From NCBI GenBank assembly GCA_900642245.1, contig CAAAJI010000920.1, positions 1 through 17,733 on the forward strand: a stretch of 17,733 bases of DNA, given 5' to 3'. The notes under the pieces were generated by a model that worked only from the letters and a program-made list of their open reading frames with translations, was not told where the DNA came from and ran no database searches. Shown here piece after piece: positions 1 through 7,651 of this stretch. The stretch's first letter is position 1; every line of letters starts with the position of its first letter. Source of the DNA: Fragilaria radians (taxonomy: Eukaryota > Bacillariophyta > Fragilariophyceae > Fragilariales > Fragilariaceae). Made by a program: the position numbers and the translations under genes.

Positions 1-4
1 GGAC

Positions 5-2887
5 ATGCCAATGTCGAAAAAGTCTACGGTTCGATTCGATGTTATGGAGGCCGTTTACAAAACTCCAAACAAATGGAAAGAAGGATCTATCAAAAAGACT
101 CTTGTGCTGTCAAGATTGACAGATATTGATACACTTTTGAAACAAGCAAAGGATAAATTAAGAATGAAAAAGAAAGCAATACGGTGCTTTTATCAAGATC
201 GATCAAATATAGAACTTGAATTGATCCACAACTTAGAAGGCCTCGAAGATGGCGCCATCCTGTATGTGACGTCTCAGTCACGTATTGGCAACGACTGTGA
301 AGGCACTTCTGAGGATGCAACTTTGGAAGACAATATCCCCGATGCTTTAGAAATGGTCAAGCTTGTTTATAGGAAATTAAGCACGCAGTCATCCCAAAAA
401 CTACTTCAATTACAAATATCCAATCATGATACGTTTTCAAAGGAATTACCAACATTACCCTCCTTTCGAGAGGAACTCCCGATATATTCCTACCGAATGA
501 AAATTCTAACAACGATAGCTCGTTGTCGTGTCACTGTAATATGTGGTGCTACAGGATGTGGAAAGAGTACTCAAGTTCCACAATACATTTATGAGCAGCA
601 GACTTTGCAAAACGATACGACTACTACATATACGAATATTGTGGTTACTCAGCCACGACGAGTGGCAGTGACATCTCTAGCACATCGTGTAGCAATGGAA
701 CGTATGGAGAAGGTTGGATCTACGGTGGGATATCAAATACGTTTGGATTCCAAGATTTCGATGCAGACACGAATTACCTTCATGACGGTAGGGATTTTAC
801 TACGGAAAGTATTGTTTTCCTTTAGCGGTGGTACAAACGATATACCCCTCTCCGATATATCTCATCTTATCATGGATGAAATTCATGAACGTGATGTCGA
901 TACAGACTTTTGTTTCACAATTCTACGTCTTGTATTACAACGAAATCCAAATCTAAAGCTTGTGTTGATGAGCGCCACAAATACACCAGGCCTATTTGTA
1001 CAATACTTCCAATCGGATGCCTCTCCTATACATCCAGAGGTTTTATACATTCCCAAAAGAGCATTTCCAGTAACAAGGATATGGTTAGACACTATAGAAA
1101 ATTCCATTGGACGAAAAATAAAGCATTGGTCCGAAGATATAAATTGTGATACAAGAATTGCGGGCAAGGAATCAATTTCATTCTCTCCCAAGGCTAATGC
1201 TCCTATTGATGATGATTTTGTTTCCAAACTTATCCAACATCTAATTGCAACGTCACAAAGCTCTGAAGCAATTTTAGTATTTCTTCCGGGTAGAGCAGAG
1301 ATTGAATCCTTGGCTCGATCACTCCGTCGTGACGATGATAAGAACAATTCATCACTTGATATTCATTTACTTTATTCTTCAATTTCACAAACAAAACAAT
1401 TGAAAGCGTTCCAACCCCCAGAGCAGGGGAAGACTAAAGTTGTGTTGGCAACTAACCTTGCCGAGACATCAATCACTATTCCGGACATTTCCATTGTTAT
1501 TGATACTGGGCGTATTAAGGAATGTCGATTCAACGCCGAGAAACGAATGAAAGAGCTTGTGACTGTTTGGACCAGTCGAGCGTCTTCTTTGCAACGTGCC
1601 GGTCGTGCTGGTCGAACGAAACCTGGCTTTTGTTATTGTTTGTATACCGAAACGTTTGCCAATACTCACATGTTACAACAAACCCTCCCCGAAATTTTAC
1701 GTATACCTCTGGATGAGCTCATACTTCAATCATGTCTTCTGGGAGAAAATATCTTGGATACGAGAGCCCTCAAACAGGGAAAGCCAAGACTCCAAGAAGG
1801 CACTGCACCAATCGAGTTCTTACGGAAAACTCCAGAGCCACCATCCGAGGAAAGTCTCCTCCTTGCATGTCAAGAACTCCAAAAAATGGGAGCACTGATT
1901 CGAATTTCTGGAGAAGGTAGTAACATTCGCTTTAAGATGACTCCCTTGGGTTATCATTTAGCTCATCTGCCCATGGATGTAAAGGTTGGAAAAATCCTCA
2001 TTGTAGGGTGTATTTTGGGATGCGTGGATCCAGCCTTGACCCTAGCAGCGTCCTTATCCCACTCAAAATCTATTTTCTTTGGTTCCATCAACGATAAGCA
2101 AAAACAAATCATTGAGAATGGCTTTGGAGGAACTGCTTGGCCTGGTGGAACTGTAAAGAGTGATAGTATTGCAGCCATTGCAGCCTATAATTCTTGGAAA
2201 GAACATAAAAAGGAAGGAAGGCGTTATCAGTTTGCCATGGAGAATGGATTGAATCATAGTGCCCTGATTGAGGTTGATAACTTGCGTCGGCAGTTTCAAT
2301 CATGTTTGTTGGATGCTGGATTTCTCAAGTCTACCCATGGTGCACATTCTAACGATGCCTTGCTCACATCATGCTGTCTTGTCGCAGGATTGTACCCTAA
2401 TGTTGCCAAGTTATTGCGGCCTATTAATGCAAGAGGCAAGCTTGGATTTCGAGGAGGACGGCTTGTTACGCAAAATTTGGATAGCTGTCTACCAAGTCCA
2501 GAATCCTTCCAAGCAGAACGAGTTCGCAAGGCCTCCGAAAGCGGTCCTGATACATATGCCGTTTACTTGAGTAAACTTCAGATTGTGGGATCGGCATCCT
2601 TAACTGCTTCTAAGGGCAACAAGAAACCTTTTCTAAGCAATGTCAATTTCGTTCCACGATTTGCCCTATTGTTGTTTGGTGGTAAACTAGAAGTGACGGA
2701 TGATAACTGTCTTGTCCTGGACGATTGGCTCAAATTCAAATTAGGTCACAAAGGTCGATTGTCGGGTATACTTGTGGCAGAGTTACGACGAGAACTTGAT
2801 GTGGTTCTTCTGAATCGATTATCGGGAAGTTACGATGATGGTAATGATGTCATACAAGTCATCCGCCAAATTTTGGAAGGAGTATAA
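5..2887 (+). CDS. DEAH/DEIH-box RNA helicase (DHX29/36/57-like)
   Basis: This is an ATP-dependent 3'-to-5' RNA helicase of superfamily 2, DEAH/RHA class, expected to remodel RNA or RNP in the nucleus or cytoplasm. All core motifs are visible in 960 residues: motif I GATGCGKST (181-189), Ia TQPRR (215-219), II DEIH (291-294), III SAT (323-325), IV VFLPG (425-429), V TNLAETSITI (483-492) and VI QRAGRAGR (530-537). The winged-helix/ratchet (HA2) region follows at about 560-770, and an OB-fold region at about 790-920 ending in FALLLFGG. The DEIH form of motif II is shared by DHX36 and DHX9 and differs from the splicing DEAH proteins. There is no RS, G-patch or dsRBD segment. Residues 29-92 resemble a beta-grasp or ubiquitin-like fold. 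The first ATG is at base 5 and no in-frame stop precedes it inside the window, so the true start may lie upstream; Met3 is an alternative. It is convergent with the HemW-like gene. Family is certain; the exact orthologue is not. Confidence 0.93.
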   Translation: MPMSKKSTVRFDVMEAVYKTPNKWKEGSIKKTLVLSRLTDIDTLLKQAKDKLRMKKKAIRCFYQDRSNIELELIHNLEGLEDGAILYVTSQSRIGNDCEGTSEDATLEDNIPDALEMVKLVYRKLSTQSSQKLLQLQISNHDTFSKELPTLPSFREELPIYSYRMKILTTIARCRVTVICGATGCGKSTQVPQYIYEQQTLQNDTTTTYTNIVVTQPRRVAVTSLAHRVAMERMEKVGSTVGYQIRLDSKISMQTRITFMTVGILLRKVLFSFSGGTNDIPLSDISHLIMDEIHERDVDTDFCFTILRLVLQRNPNLKLVLMSATNTPGLFVQYFQSDASPIHPEVLYIPKRAFPVTRIWLDTIENSIGRKIKHWSEDINCDTRIAGKESISFSPKANAPIDDDFVSKLIQHLIATSQSSEAILVFLPGRAEIESLARSLRRDDDKNNSSLDIHLLYSSISQTKQLKAFQPPEQGKTKVVLATNLAETSITIPDISIVIDTGRIKECRFNAEKRMKELVTVWTSRASSLQRAGRAGRTKPGFCYCLYTETFANTHMLQQTLPEILRIPLDELILQSCLLGENILDTRALKQGKPRLQEGTAPIEFLRKTPEPPSEESLLLACQELQKMGALIRISGEGSNIRFKMTPLGYHLAHLPMDVKVGKILIVGCILGCVDPALTLAASLSHSKSIFFGSINDKQKQIIENGFGGTAWPGGTVKSDSIAAIAAYNSWKEHKKEGRRYQFAMENGLNHSALIEVDNLRRQFQSCLLDAGFLKSTHGAHSNDALLTSCCLVAGLYPNVAKLLRPINARGKLGFRGGRLVTQNLDSCLPSPESFQAERVRKASESGPDTYAVYLSKLQIVGSASLTASKGNKKPFLSNVNFVPRFALLLFGGKLEVTDDNCLVLDDWLKFKLGHKGRLSGILVAELRRELDVVLLNRLSGSYDDGNDVIQVIRQILEGV

Positions 2888-3211
2888 ACGGCGTTATGCT
2901 ATTACTTATTTCATATTCTAGAGATAAAACTGTGTAACGCATGTTGCCTACTTTTTTATTTTCTGGTCAAAATGTGAAGATAAAAATGATACTATATCCG
3001 ATAAGTGGACGTTTCATGTCAGTTGCATGGAACGAGAAACAGATTGTGTACTAAAGATATTCTTACTCCGAAATCTGTAATTTCCTAAGCAAGAAAAACA
3101 ACAACAACTATATTTGAGAAGGTAACCAATGATAAAGAGTATGAGACTTTAACTACTACTCCATGTCGTATTTTTCTCCACCTTCCTCCAAGACCACTAA
3201 AATGAAGTGCT
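2888..3211. other. Convergent intergenic spacer
   Basis: This A+T-rich spacer of 324 bp separates the 3' ends of the helicase gene and the HemW-like gene. It should hold both 3' untranslated regions and polyadenylation sites. I see no convincing gene, RNA or repeat in it. A short open frame on the minus strand (3085-3324) overlaps the end of the HemW-like gene and has no recognisable content. Confidence 0.6.
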
Positions 3212-4939
3212 TCAATCCTCGGATAATTCCACAAATATATTGGATAATATTGTATTGGAGAATAAAAATCCCAATGGATCCTTGAAACGCAACAACCACA
3301 ATAATTTCGAATCATCTTTTTCAATAGTCACAAGGTCTAATTCGATGGCCAATTGGATACCCCGAAAGATGGATTGTATAGTCTCATCTCCATACATGGT
3401 TTGTACCCAATGTAGGTCAAGTCCATCGCTAGTACGCAATCTAGTTAGAAGGATATCCGTGAGTCGTTCCTGTTTCCAGCTTGAGACATCCATCTTCAAT
3501 GTTGATTCCTGCGGTGGAATGGTATAGTTGTGATTGATTGTATTGATTGTTGTTGTTTGGATTTTTTGTTGGTGTACCCAATCCAGATAATCGGCCATAG
3601 CTCGGGGTCTGGCAAGTCGTGTCTGATTCCAAAAGGATGTGGATCCTAACCCAAAGGCATACCATTCCGTATCATATCCCCAATATACTTGATTATGACG
3701 ACTACGTTTCCCTGGTCTCGCGTAGGAACTAATTTCGTAATGTTCATACCCTTCGCTTCGGAGATAACCACTGGCATATCGGTACATGTAGGCTGAATCA
3801 TCTGGTGATGGTAGTCTATATTGAGACACATTGTATTGCTGTTGTGGATGACTGCCATTGGATGAAATTCGATCGTTGATGAGTGAGAATGATGGTTGAG
3901 TGTTATATGGTATCGTCGTAGAATCCTCATCATCTTGTGAATACCACTTTCCAAAGACAGTATTCTTTTCAATTTGCAAATCGTATATAGATATATGAGA
4001 TGGCTTGAAATGGTGGACTGTCCTCTCCAAGACATCTGCCCAATCGGCTAAAGAAACACCAGGTAAGCCTGATATGAGGTCAATCGATACGTTGGGTCCT
4101 TCTGGGTTGGTTGTATGGTCATCCAATATCATGTTTGGATTACAACCATAAACTTTCTGAATGATAGTCATGGCATTTTCAATATCCGCAAGACGGTGGA
4201 CACGTCCAATGTATTCCAAGACATTATCCTTTAGGGTTTGTACTCCCAGCGATATTCGATTGATACCCAAGGCAGCCAAATCTCGTAACATGCTTTCATC
4301 CAATGTTCCCGGATCCATTTCCATGGTAATTTCTAAATCATCCAAGGTTATAATATGACTATGTATCTCGTGAAGGATTGTCCGTATGGTTTCAATAGGT
4401 GCTAAACTGGGTGTCCCCCCACCAAAGTAAATGGAGGATATGGGTCTTTTCGGTGGTTGATTATGTTGAAATGTCCAACGAATCTCATCCACAACAGCCT
4501 GACGATACCTTTCATCCATACGATGAAATCCATCCTTCTGTAATGAATTGTCGTGGTTATTATTCGTACTCAATATTGTTGACGTTGATGATGTTGATGA
4601 TGATGATGATGATGATGATGACGTTGACGATCCAATCGGAACTATTGCAAAATCACAATAACGACATCGTCTTTGACAATATGGAATATGTATATATACT
4701 CCCAATGGAATAGACGATTTGGATGATACCGATGGTATTTCATAATCATTCACGTAGGCAGTTAAACAACAACAAGAACGACGCTGTTGTTGCTGTAGTT
4801 GTGTTGTCTGACTTGTCTTGTGGTGGTGTAATATTCTCCATCCTGTGTTCTGTGATTGTAATACTTTCCAGGCATTCACCCATAGTTGAGAATATGGATG
4901 GATACAAATAACGAGGAAGGAAAGGATGATTTTTTTCAT
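3212..4939 (-). CDS. HemW-like radical-SAM protein (haem chaperone / coproporphyrinogen oxidase-like), probably plastid-targeted
   Basis: This is a radical-SAM protein of the HemN/HemW family. HemW proteins bind haem and a 4Fe-4S cluster and deliver haem; true HemN oxidises coproporphyrinogen III without oxygen. The cluster motif is C88-x3-C92-x2-C95 within VYIHIPYCQRRCRYCDF, the SAM-binding GGGTP is at 173-177, and MDPGT (208-212), SLGVQT (230-235), SIDLISGLPG and YEISSYARPG follow. HNQVYW and GLGSTSF match the HemW C-terminal half. At 575 residues it exceeds the usual 380 or so, because of an N-terminal presequence and Ser/Thr- and Asn/Gln-rich inserts. The presequence has a hydrophobic segment (4-14), then VNA-W at 21-24, then a basic, Ser/Thr/Gln-rich stretch. 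An aromatic residue after the signal cleavage site is the diatom plastid signature. The start ATG is the first Met of the hydrophobic segment. HemW is favoured over HemN because the HemN N-terminal region ahead of the cluster motif is not recognisable. The plastid location is inferred. Confidence 0.88.
   Translation of the reverse strand: MKKIILSFLVICIHPYSQLWVNAWKVLQSQNTGWRILHHHKTSQTTQLQQQQRRSCCCLTAYVNDYEIPSVSSKSSIPLGVYIHIPYCQRRCRYCDFAIVPIGSSTSSSSSSSSSTSSTSTILSTNNNHDNSLQKDGFHRMDERYRQAVVDEIRWTFQHNQPPKRPISSIYFGGGTPSLAPIETIRTILHEIHSHIITLDDLEITMEMDPGTLDESMLRDLAALGINRISLGVQTLKDNVLEYIGRVHRLADIENAMTIIQKVYGCNPNMILDDHTTNPEGPNVSIDLISGLPGVSLADWADVLERTVHHFKPSHISIYDLQIEKNTVFGKWYSQDDEDSTTIPYNTQPSFSLINDRISSNGSHPQQQYNVSQYRLPSPDDSAYMYRYASGYLRSEGYEHYEISSYARPGKRSRHNQVYWGYDTEWYAFGLGSTSFWNQTRLARPRAMADYLDWVHQQKIQTTTINTINHNYTIPPQESTLKMDVSSWKQERLTDILLTRLRTSDGLDLHWVQTMYGDETIQSIFRGIQLAIELDLVTIEKDDSKLLWLLRFKDPLGFLFSNTILSNIFVELSED
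4581..4630. repeat. GAT trinucleotide microsatellite inside the HemW-like gene
   Basis: An imperfect GAT/GAC/GTT tract has eight perfect GAT units at about 4596-4619. Read on the minus strand it is TCA/TCG/ACG and encodes the Ser/Thr run at residues 104-121, directly after the Cys motif of the radical-SAM domain. The tract is in frame, so length changes would add or remove serines without breaking the gene. Confidence 0.85.
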
Positions 4940-5117
4940 TTCGTGTTACTGTATCATGGTGTCCAATAAATATCGTCAAACAAACTATGAATATCTTGAC
5001 CCTTATTGGTGTTGAACAAAATGAAAAGATTTCATTCAAATAATTTTACTTTGCAGATGTGCATACATTAGAGTTACCTTTCCAAAATAAGACAGATCAT
5101 TCGCTTATTCTACAGTA

Positions 5118-5858
5118 TCATTGAAGCCACAGATATCCTTGTTGATACATGGTTTCTGCTCGTTCCAGGACATCTATGATACCTGGTGTAGTCTCATTTT
5201 TTTCTGCCATGATTTGAATGTCTTCTATTTGAAACCATTTCGCATCTGCTGCATCATCCTTTGGTATCAACGGTAATTCCTCAGGAGCCAGAGCAAAGCA
5301 TTGTGCAATGACATAATGATAAACAACCATCCTGGAGGATGACGACGATAATGACAATGACGACAATGACAATGAATCCACAATATCATCCTTTCCAAAA
5401 TTCTCCTTATCTTGATAATGGATAGAATCTGTAACTGCAATAGCACCCTCATTATACCATTGTAGTGATTTAACATCCAATTGACATTCTTCAAATAATT
5501 CTCGTTTTGCACCATCCAACGTTCGTTCTCCCCATTCTAAGGATCCACCGGGTAAACTCCATTTTCCTAAATTTGGTTCCTTACCTCGTTGAATTAAAAC
5601 AAAGGATGGATGATTATTAATATTAGTATTGGATGTTGATCGAACAATAACTGATACTGCCGCTCGTGGAATGAACGATGATGATACTGATGTTGAAGAT
5701 GATGATGATGATGACAATACGACTCGTCGATACTTCCTTGACTGTCGATAGAGAGTATTTATGGCAGAAGATCTCATCAGATTCCAACCTGTGGTCCGGG
5801 TGCAATGCAACAAAATTATCAAGATCCAAATTGTATTCTTAGGCAACAACGATCCCAT
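5118..5858 (-). CDS. Nudix hydrolase with probable plastid presequence
   Basis: Nudix enzymes cleave nucleoside diphosphates linked to another group, often ADP-ribose, NADH, Ap4A or oxidised dNTPs; the substrate here cannot be told. The Nudix box runs from G105 to L127: G-x5-E111-x7-R119-E120-L-F-E123-E124-x-Q-L. The metal-binding REFEE core is complete (as RELFEE), but the usual Gly before the last hydrophobic residue is Gln126. It is preceded by GKWSLPGG (98-105), typical of the sanitising and ADP-ribose types. Residues 8-18 form a hydrophobic segment and are followed by TTG-W (22-25) and a basic, Ser-rich stretch to about 60, which fits a diatom-type plastid presequence. A low-complexity Ser/Leu insert lies at 161-175 inside the catalytic fold. 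At 246 residues it has a normal 150-170-residue core plus the presequence. It lies 178 bp upstream of the HemW-like start on the same strand. Its own upstream region carries a tandem repeat. Confidence 0.9.
   Translation of the reverse strand: MGSLLPKNTIWILIILLHCTRTTGWNLMRSSAINTLYRQSRKYRRVVLSSSSSSSTSVSSSFIPRAAVSVIVRSTSNTNINNHPSFVLIQRGKEPNLGKWSLPGGSLEWGERTLDGAKRELFEECQLDVKSLQWYNEGAIAVTDSIHYQDKENFGKDDIVDSLSLSSLSLSSSSSRMVVYHYVIAQCFALAPEELPLIPKDDAADAKWFQIEDIQIMAEKNETTPGIIDVLERAETMYQQGYLWLQ
5690..5722. repeat. GAT-type microsatellite in the Nudix presequence
   Basis: A short run of GAT units (with GAA, ACT and GTT interruptions) encodes, on the minus strand, the serine run at about residues 49-61 between the presequence and the Nudix domain. 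A second, GAC/AAT-rich tract at about 5335-5375 encodes the Ser/Leu insert at 161-175. Both are in frame. Confidence 0.75.
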
Positions 5859-6411
5859 ACCATGTTTTTGTCCAAGATCCCAAAAAAAGAATCCTTGCGA
5901 ATACTAGTTTGTTAGGTTATTAGTACACTATTCATGACACCTTGAGTGACGATGACAAAAAAATTAGCCGTATGAAAGATTCGGAAAATAAAAGAATTAT
6001 CATCTTTCAATCCTATGGATTATAAAACAACATCCATGTGATCAAAGTACATCTGAAAAATCCCTTTTATATAAATTAGAGAATGTACACATGTGTCAGT
6101 TTGCAATTTTTTTCATGAGAAATGTATTGTCCTAATTTGCCTAAAACTTGAACGAATCAATCATACATCTGAAAAATCCATTTTACATATGTTAGAGGAT
6201 GTACACATATGTCAATTACAAATTGTATCATTCATATGAGAGAGCTATAGTTCTAATTTGCCTATAACATGTACGAATCAATCATGATTATACGATGGAT
6301 CATATAACTTTTATCTCCAAAAGAACCATATTCCGTAATTCTATCCATTGGCGTTTGCACCAGTACAAGCAATTGTTATCATTCCCTTATTCCAACAAAT
6401 CCATGGTTGTG
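5859..6411. other. Upstream region of the Nudix gene
   Basis: This 553-bp A+T-rich spacer lies between the 3' end of the GST-like gene and the 5' end of the Nudix gene, both on the minus strand. It should hold the Nudix promoter and the GST 3' UTR. Its right half is dominated by the tandem repeat listed separately. No coding content was recognised. Confidence 0.6.
6049..6285. repeat. Imperfect tandem duplication (116 bp + 121 bp)
   Basis: Unit 1 (6049-6164) and unit 2 (6165-6285) abut directly. Both begin acatctgaaaaatcc and both end with cgaatcaatcat. They also share a ttagag(a/g)atgtacac block and a cctaatttgcct-like block in the same order. Each unit has a palindrome at the same place: acacatgtgt in unit 1 and acatatgt in unit 2. 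The pair lies about 190-430 bp upstream of the Nudix start codon. It may be a promoter duplication or simply a local tandem duplication; the sequence alone does not decide. Confidence 0.85.
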
Positions 6412-7203
6412 TCAAAGTTTCATTCTATCCATTAATCGTTGAATACTTGTATGTGGATCGGCAGTGGCAGTCTCTTGAACAGACTTACGATTCAGGACAG
6501 CATCCCACCATTGACCAGCACGATCAAATCCTTCGTTTTGACAAATTTCGGCCACATTCATATCCAAATAATTCTTCAATACAAAGTCAGCTCTCTGTAC
6601 AAAGGGAGCTGTCATACATTCTGCTATAGTAAAGTGTTCTCCACATACAAATGGACCATCCTTATGAAACGTCAGAAGTGAATCCTGTAAGGATTGTAAC
6701 ATTGTAACAAGCCTTTCTTTTTCTACCGTAGCATCCCAAGATTCATGTTTCAATTTCCGAGCAAGAATTTGATATGGAGAACGTTCTCCACCCCATATAG
6801 AATCATATACAGCATCGGCAAAGACTCGAGCATAATATCGATCTTGAATTCCCATTGGCAACAAGTGATGATGATTGGGAAATAATTCCTCCAAGACTTC
6901 CAACACGACTCTTGATTCTGTGAAAGCATAACGTATTGATTCCTCCGTGTCACTCTCGACGTCAACTACCTCTAACAGGGGGACCTTACTCGAACTCAAT
7001 TTGTTTGGATTTGCACGATAATATGTAGTTTCAAAATCATGATCCTTGTTTTGTAAATCTACTATCCGGAATTCAAAATCAATATCTTTTTCTTTCAATG
7101 CGATCCATGCACGTTGAGCATAAGGACATGTTCCACTGTTCCAAAGAGTGACTTGTAGGTTGTTGGCGAGCGCAAGAATTGGTAACATGAATAGGATCAG
7201 CAT
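6412..7203 (-). CDS. Glutathione S-transferase-like protein, Cys type (omega/lambda/DHAR-like), with signal peptide
   Basis: This looks like a cytosolic-fold GST with a catalytic cysteine. The N-terminal thioredoxin-like domain shows the G-T-C26-P27-Y-A motif with Arg31 and Trp33 (omega/lambda type), the cis-proline VPLLEV around Pro75, and the glutathione-contacting E96-S97. An all-helical C-terminal domain runs from about residue 110 to 263, with the usual F-V-C-G-E-x-F-T-I-A-E stretch. Cys-type GSTs reduce mixed disulfides, dehydroascorbate or quinone conjugates and transfer glutathione poorly. Residues 1-13 form a hydrophobic segment ending ALA, so the mature fold would start at about residue 14. 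There is no transit-like linker and no aromatic residue at +1, which suggests ER or secretory rather than plastid entry. The start is the first Met and is needed for the signal peptide. The length is normal. It is the last intact gene before the decayed region. Confidence 0.88.
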   Translation of the reverse strand: MLILFMLPILALANNLQVTLWNSGTCPYAQRAWIALKEKDIDFEFRIVDLQNKDHDFETTYYRANPNKLSSSKVPLLEVVDVESDTEESIRYAFTESRVVLEVLEELFPNHHHLLPMGIQDRYYARVFADAVYDSIWGGERSPYQILARKLKHESWDATVEKERLVTMLQSLQDSLLTFHKDGPFVCGEHFTIAECMTAPFVQRADFVLKNYLDMNVAEICQNEGFDRAGQWWDAVLNRKSVQETATADPHTSIQRLMDRMKL

Positions 7204-7369
7204 CTACAGTGCCAAATAATGATGGACGAGAATCGAAGTAATCGACAGTCTAACATCGCAACTATATAAGTTTAATACCGTGAAATTGCAACTGTACAAC
7301 TACCAAATCAGTTAACCATTCCCATATCTTCAGACAATCACAAGTCACAAGCTATTATTTTTCGCTGAG

Positions 7370-7651
7370 TATACTTTTTTCATTGGACTTGTCGGAAGAA
7401 GAAAAGTATTATTTGTGCTGTATGTGGGGGAACACCTTGTGATTGGATTGTTTATGCAGATGAAATAATTTCTGAAGTAGAGTTGATGTACAATGAAGAC
7501 CCTCAGAAAGGCCAAGGCAATATATGTATTAGAAAATCTGCCTACCAATCGTATAATAATGAAAAGCTTGGAGGGAAAGGAGAACCAAATTCAAATTCCT
7601 ACATGCATTCTTGACCGTTTAAGAGAAAAATGTCCTGAGATTATGGATTGA
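7370..7651 (+). pseudogene. Decayed small ORF with Cys motif, family seen in diatoms
   Basis: The plus strand reads a protein-like stretch in one frame (from about 7384) with the motif C-A-V-C-G-G-T-P-C-D-W (tgt at 7414), then an acidic helix-like part. It then shifts by +1 near 7590 and continues as IQIPTCILDRLREKCPEIMD to the stop at 7649-7651. The pattern C-x2-C-x4-C-D-W followed by an I/V-P-I-P-x-C-V/I-L block is one I associate with small diatom proteins of unknown function, but this is recollection, not a search. Its 3' end meets the 3' end of the PiggyBac-like relic on the other strand. Frameshift and lack of a clear start mark it as dead. Confidence 0.55.

Noticed and set aside
883..1347. 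Minus-strand open frame of 154 codons inside the helicase gene
   Set aside because: It is a shadow of the helicase frame, with no motif of its own; the plus-strand frame carries all helicase motifs.
3646..4035. Minus-strand open frame of 129 codons inside the HemW-like gene
   Set aside because: It is a shifted-frame shadow of the HemW-like protein, without motifs.
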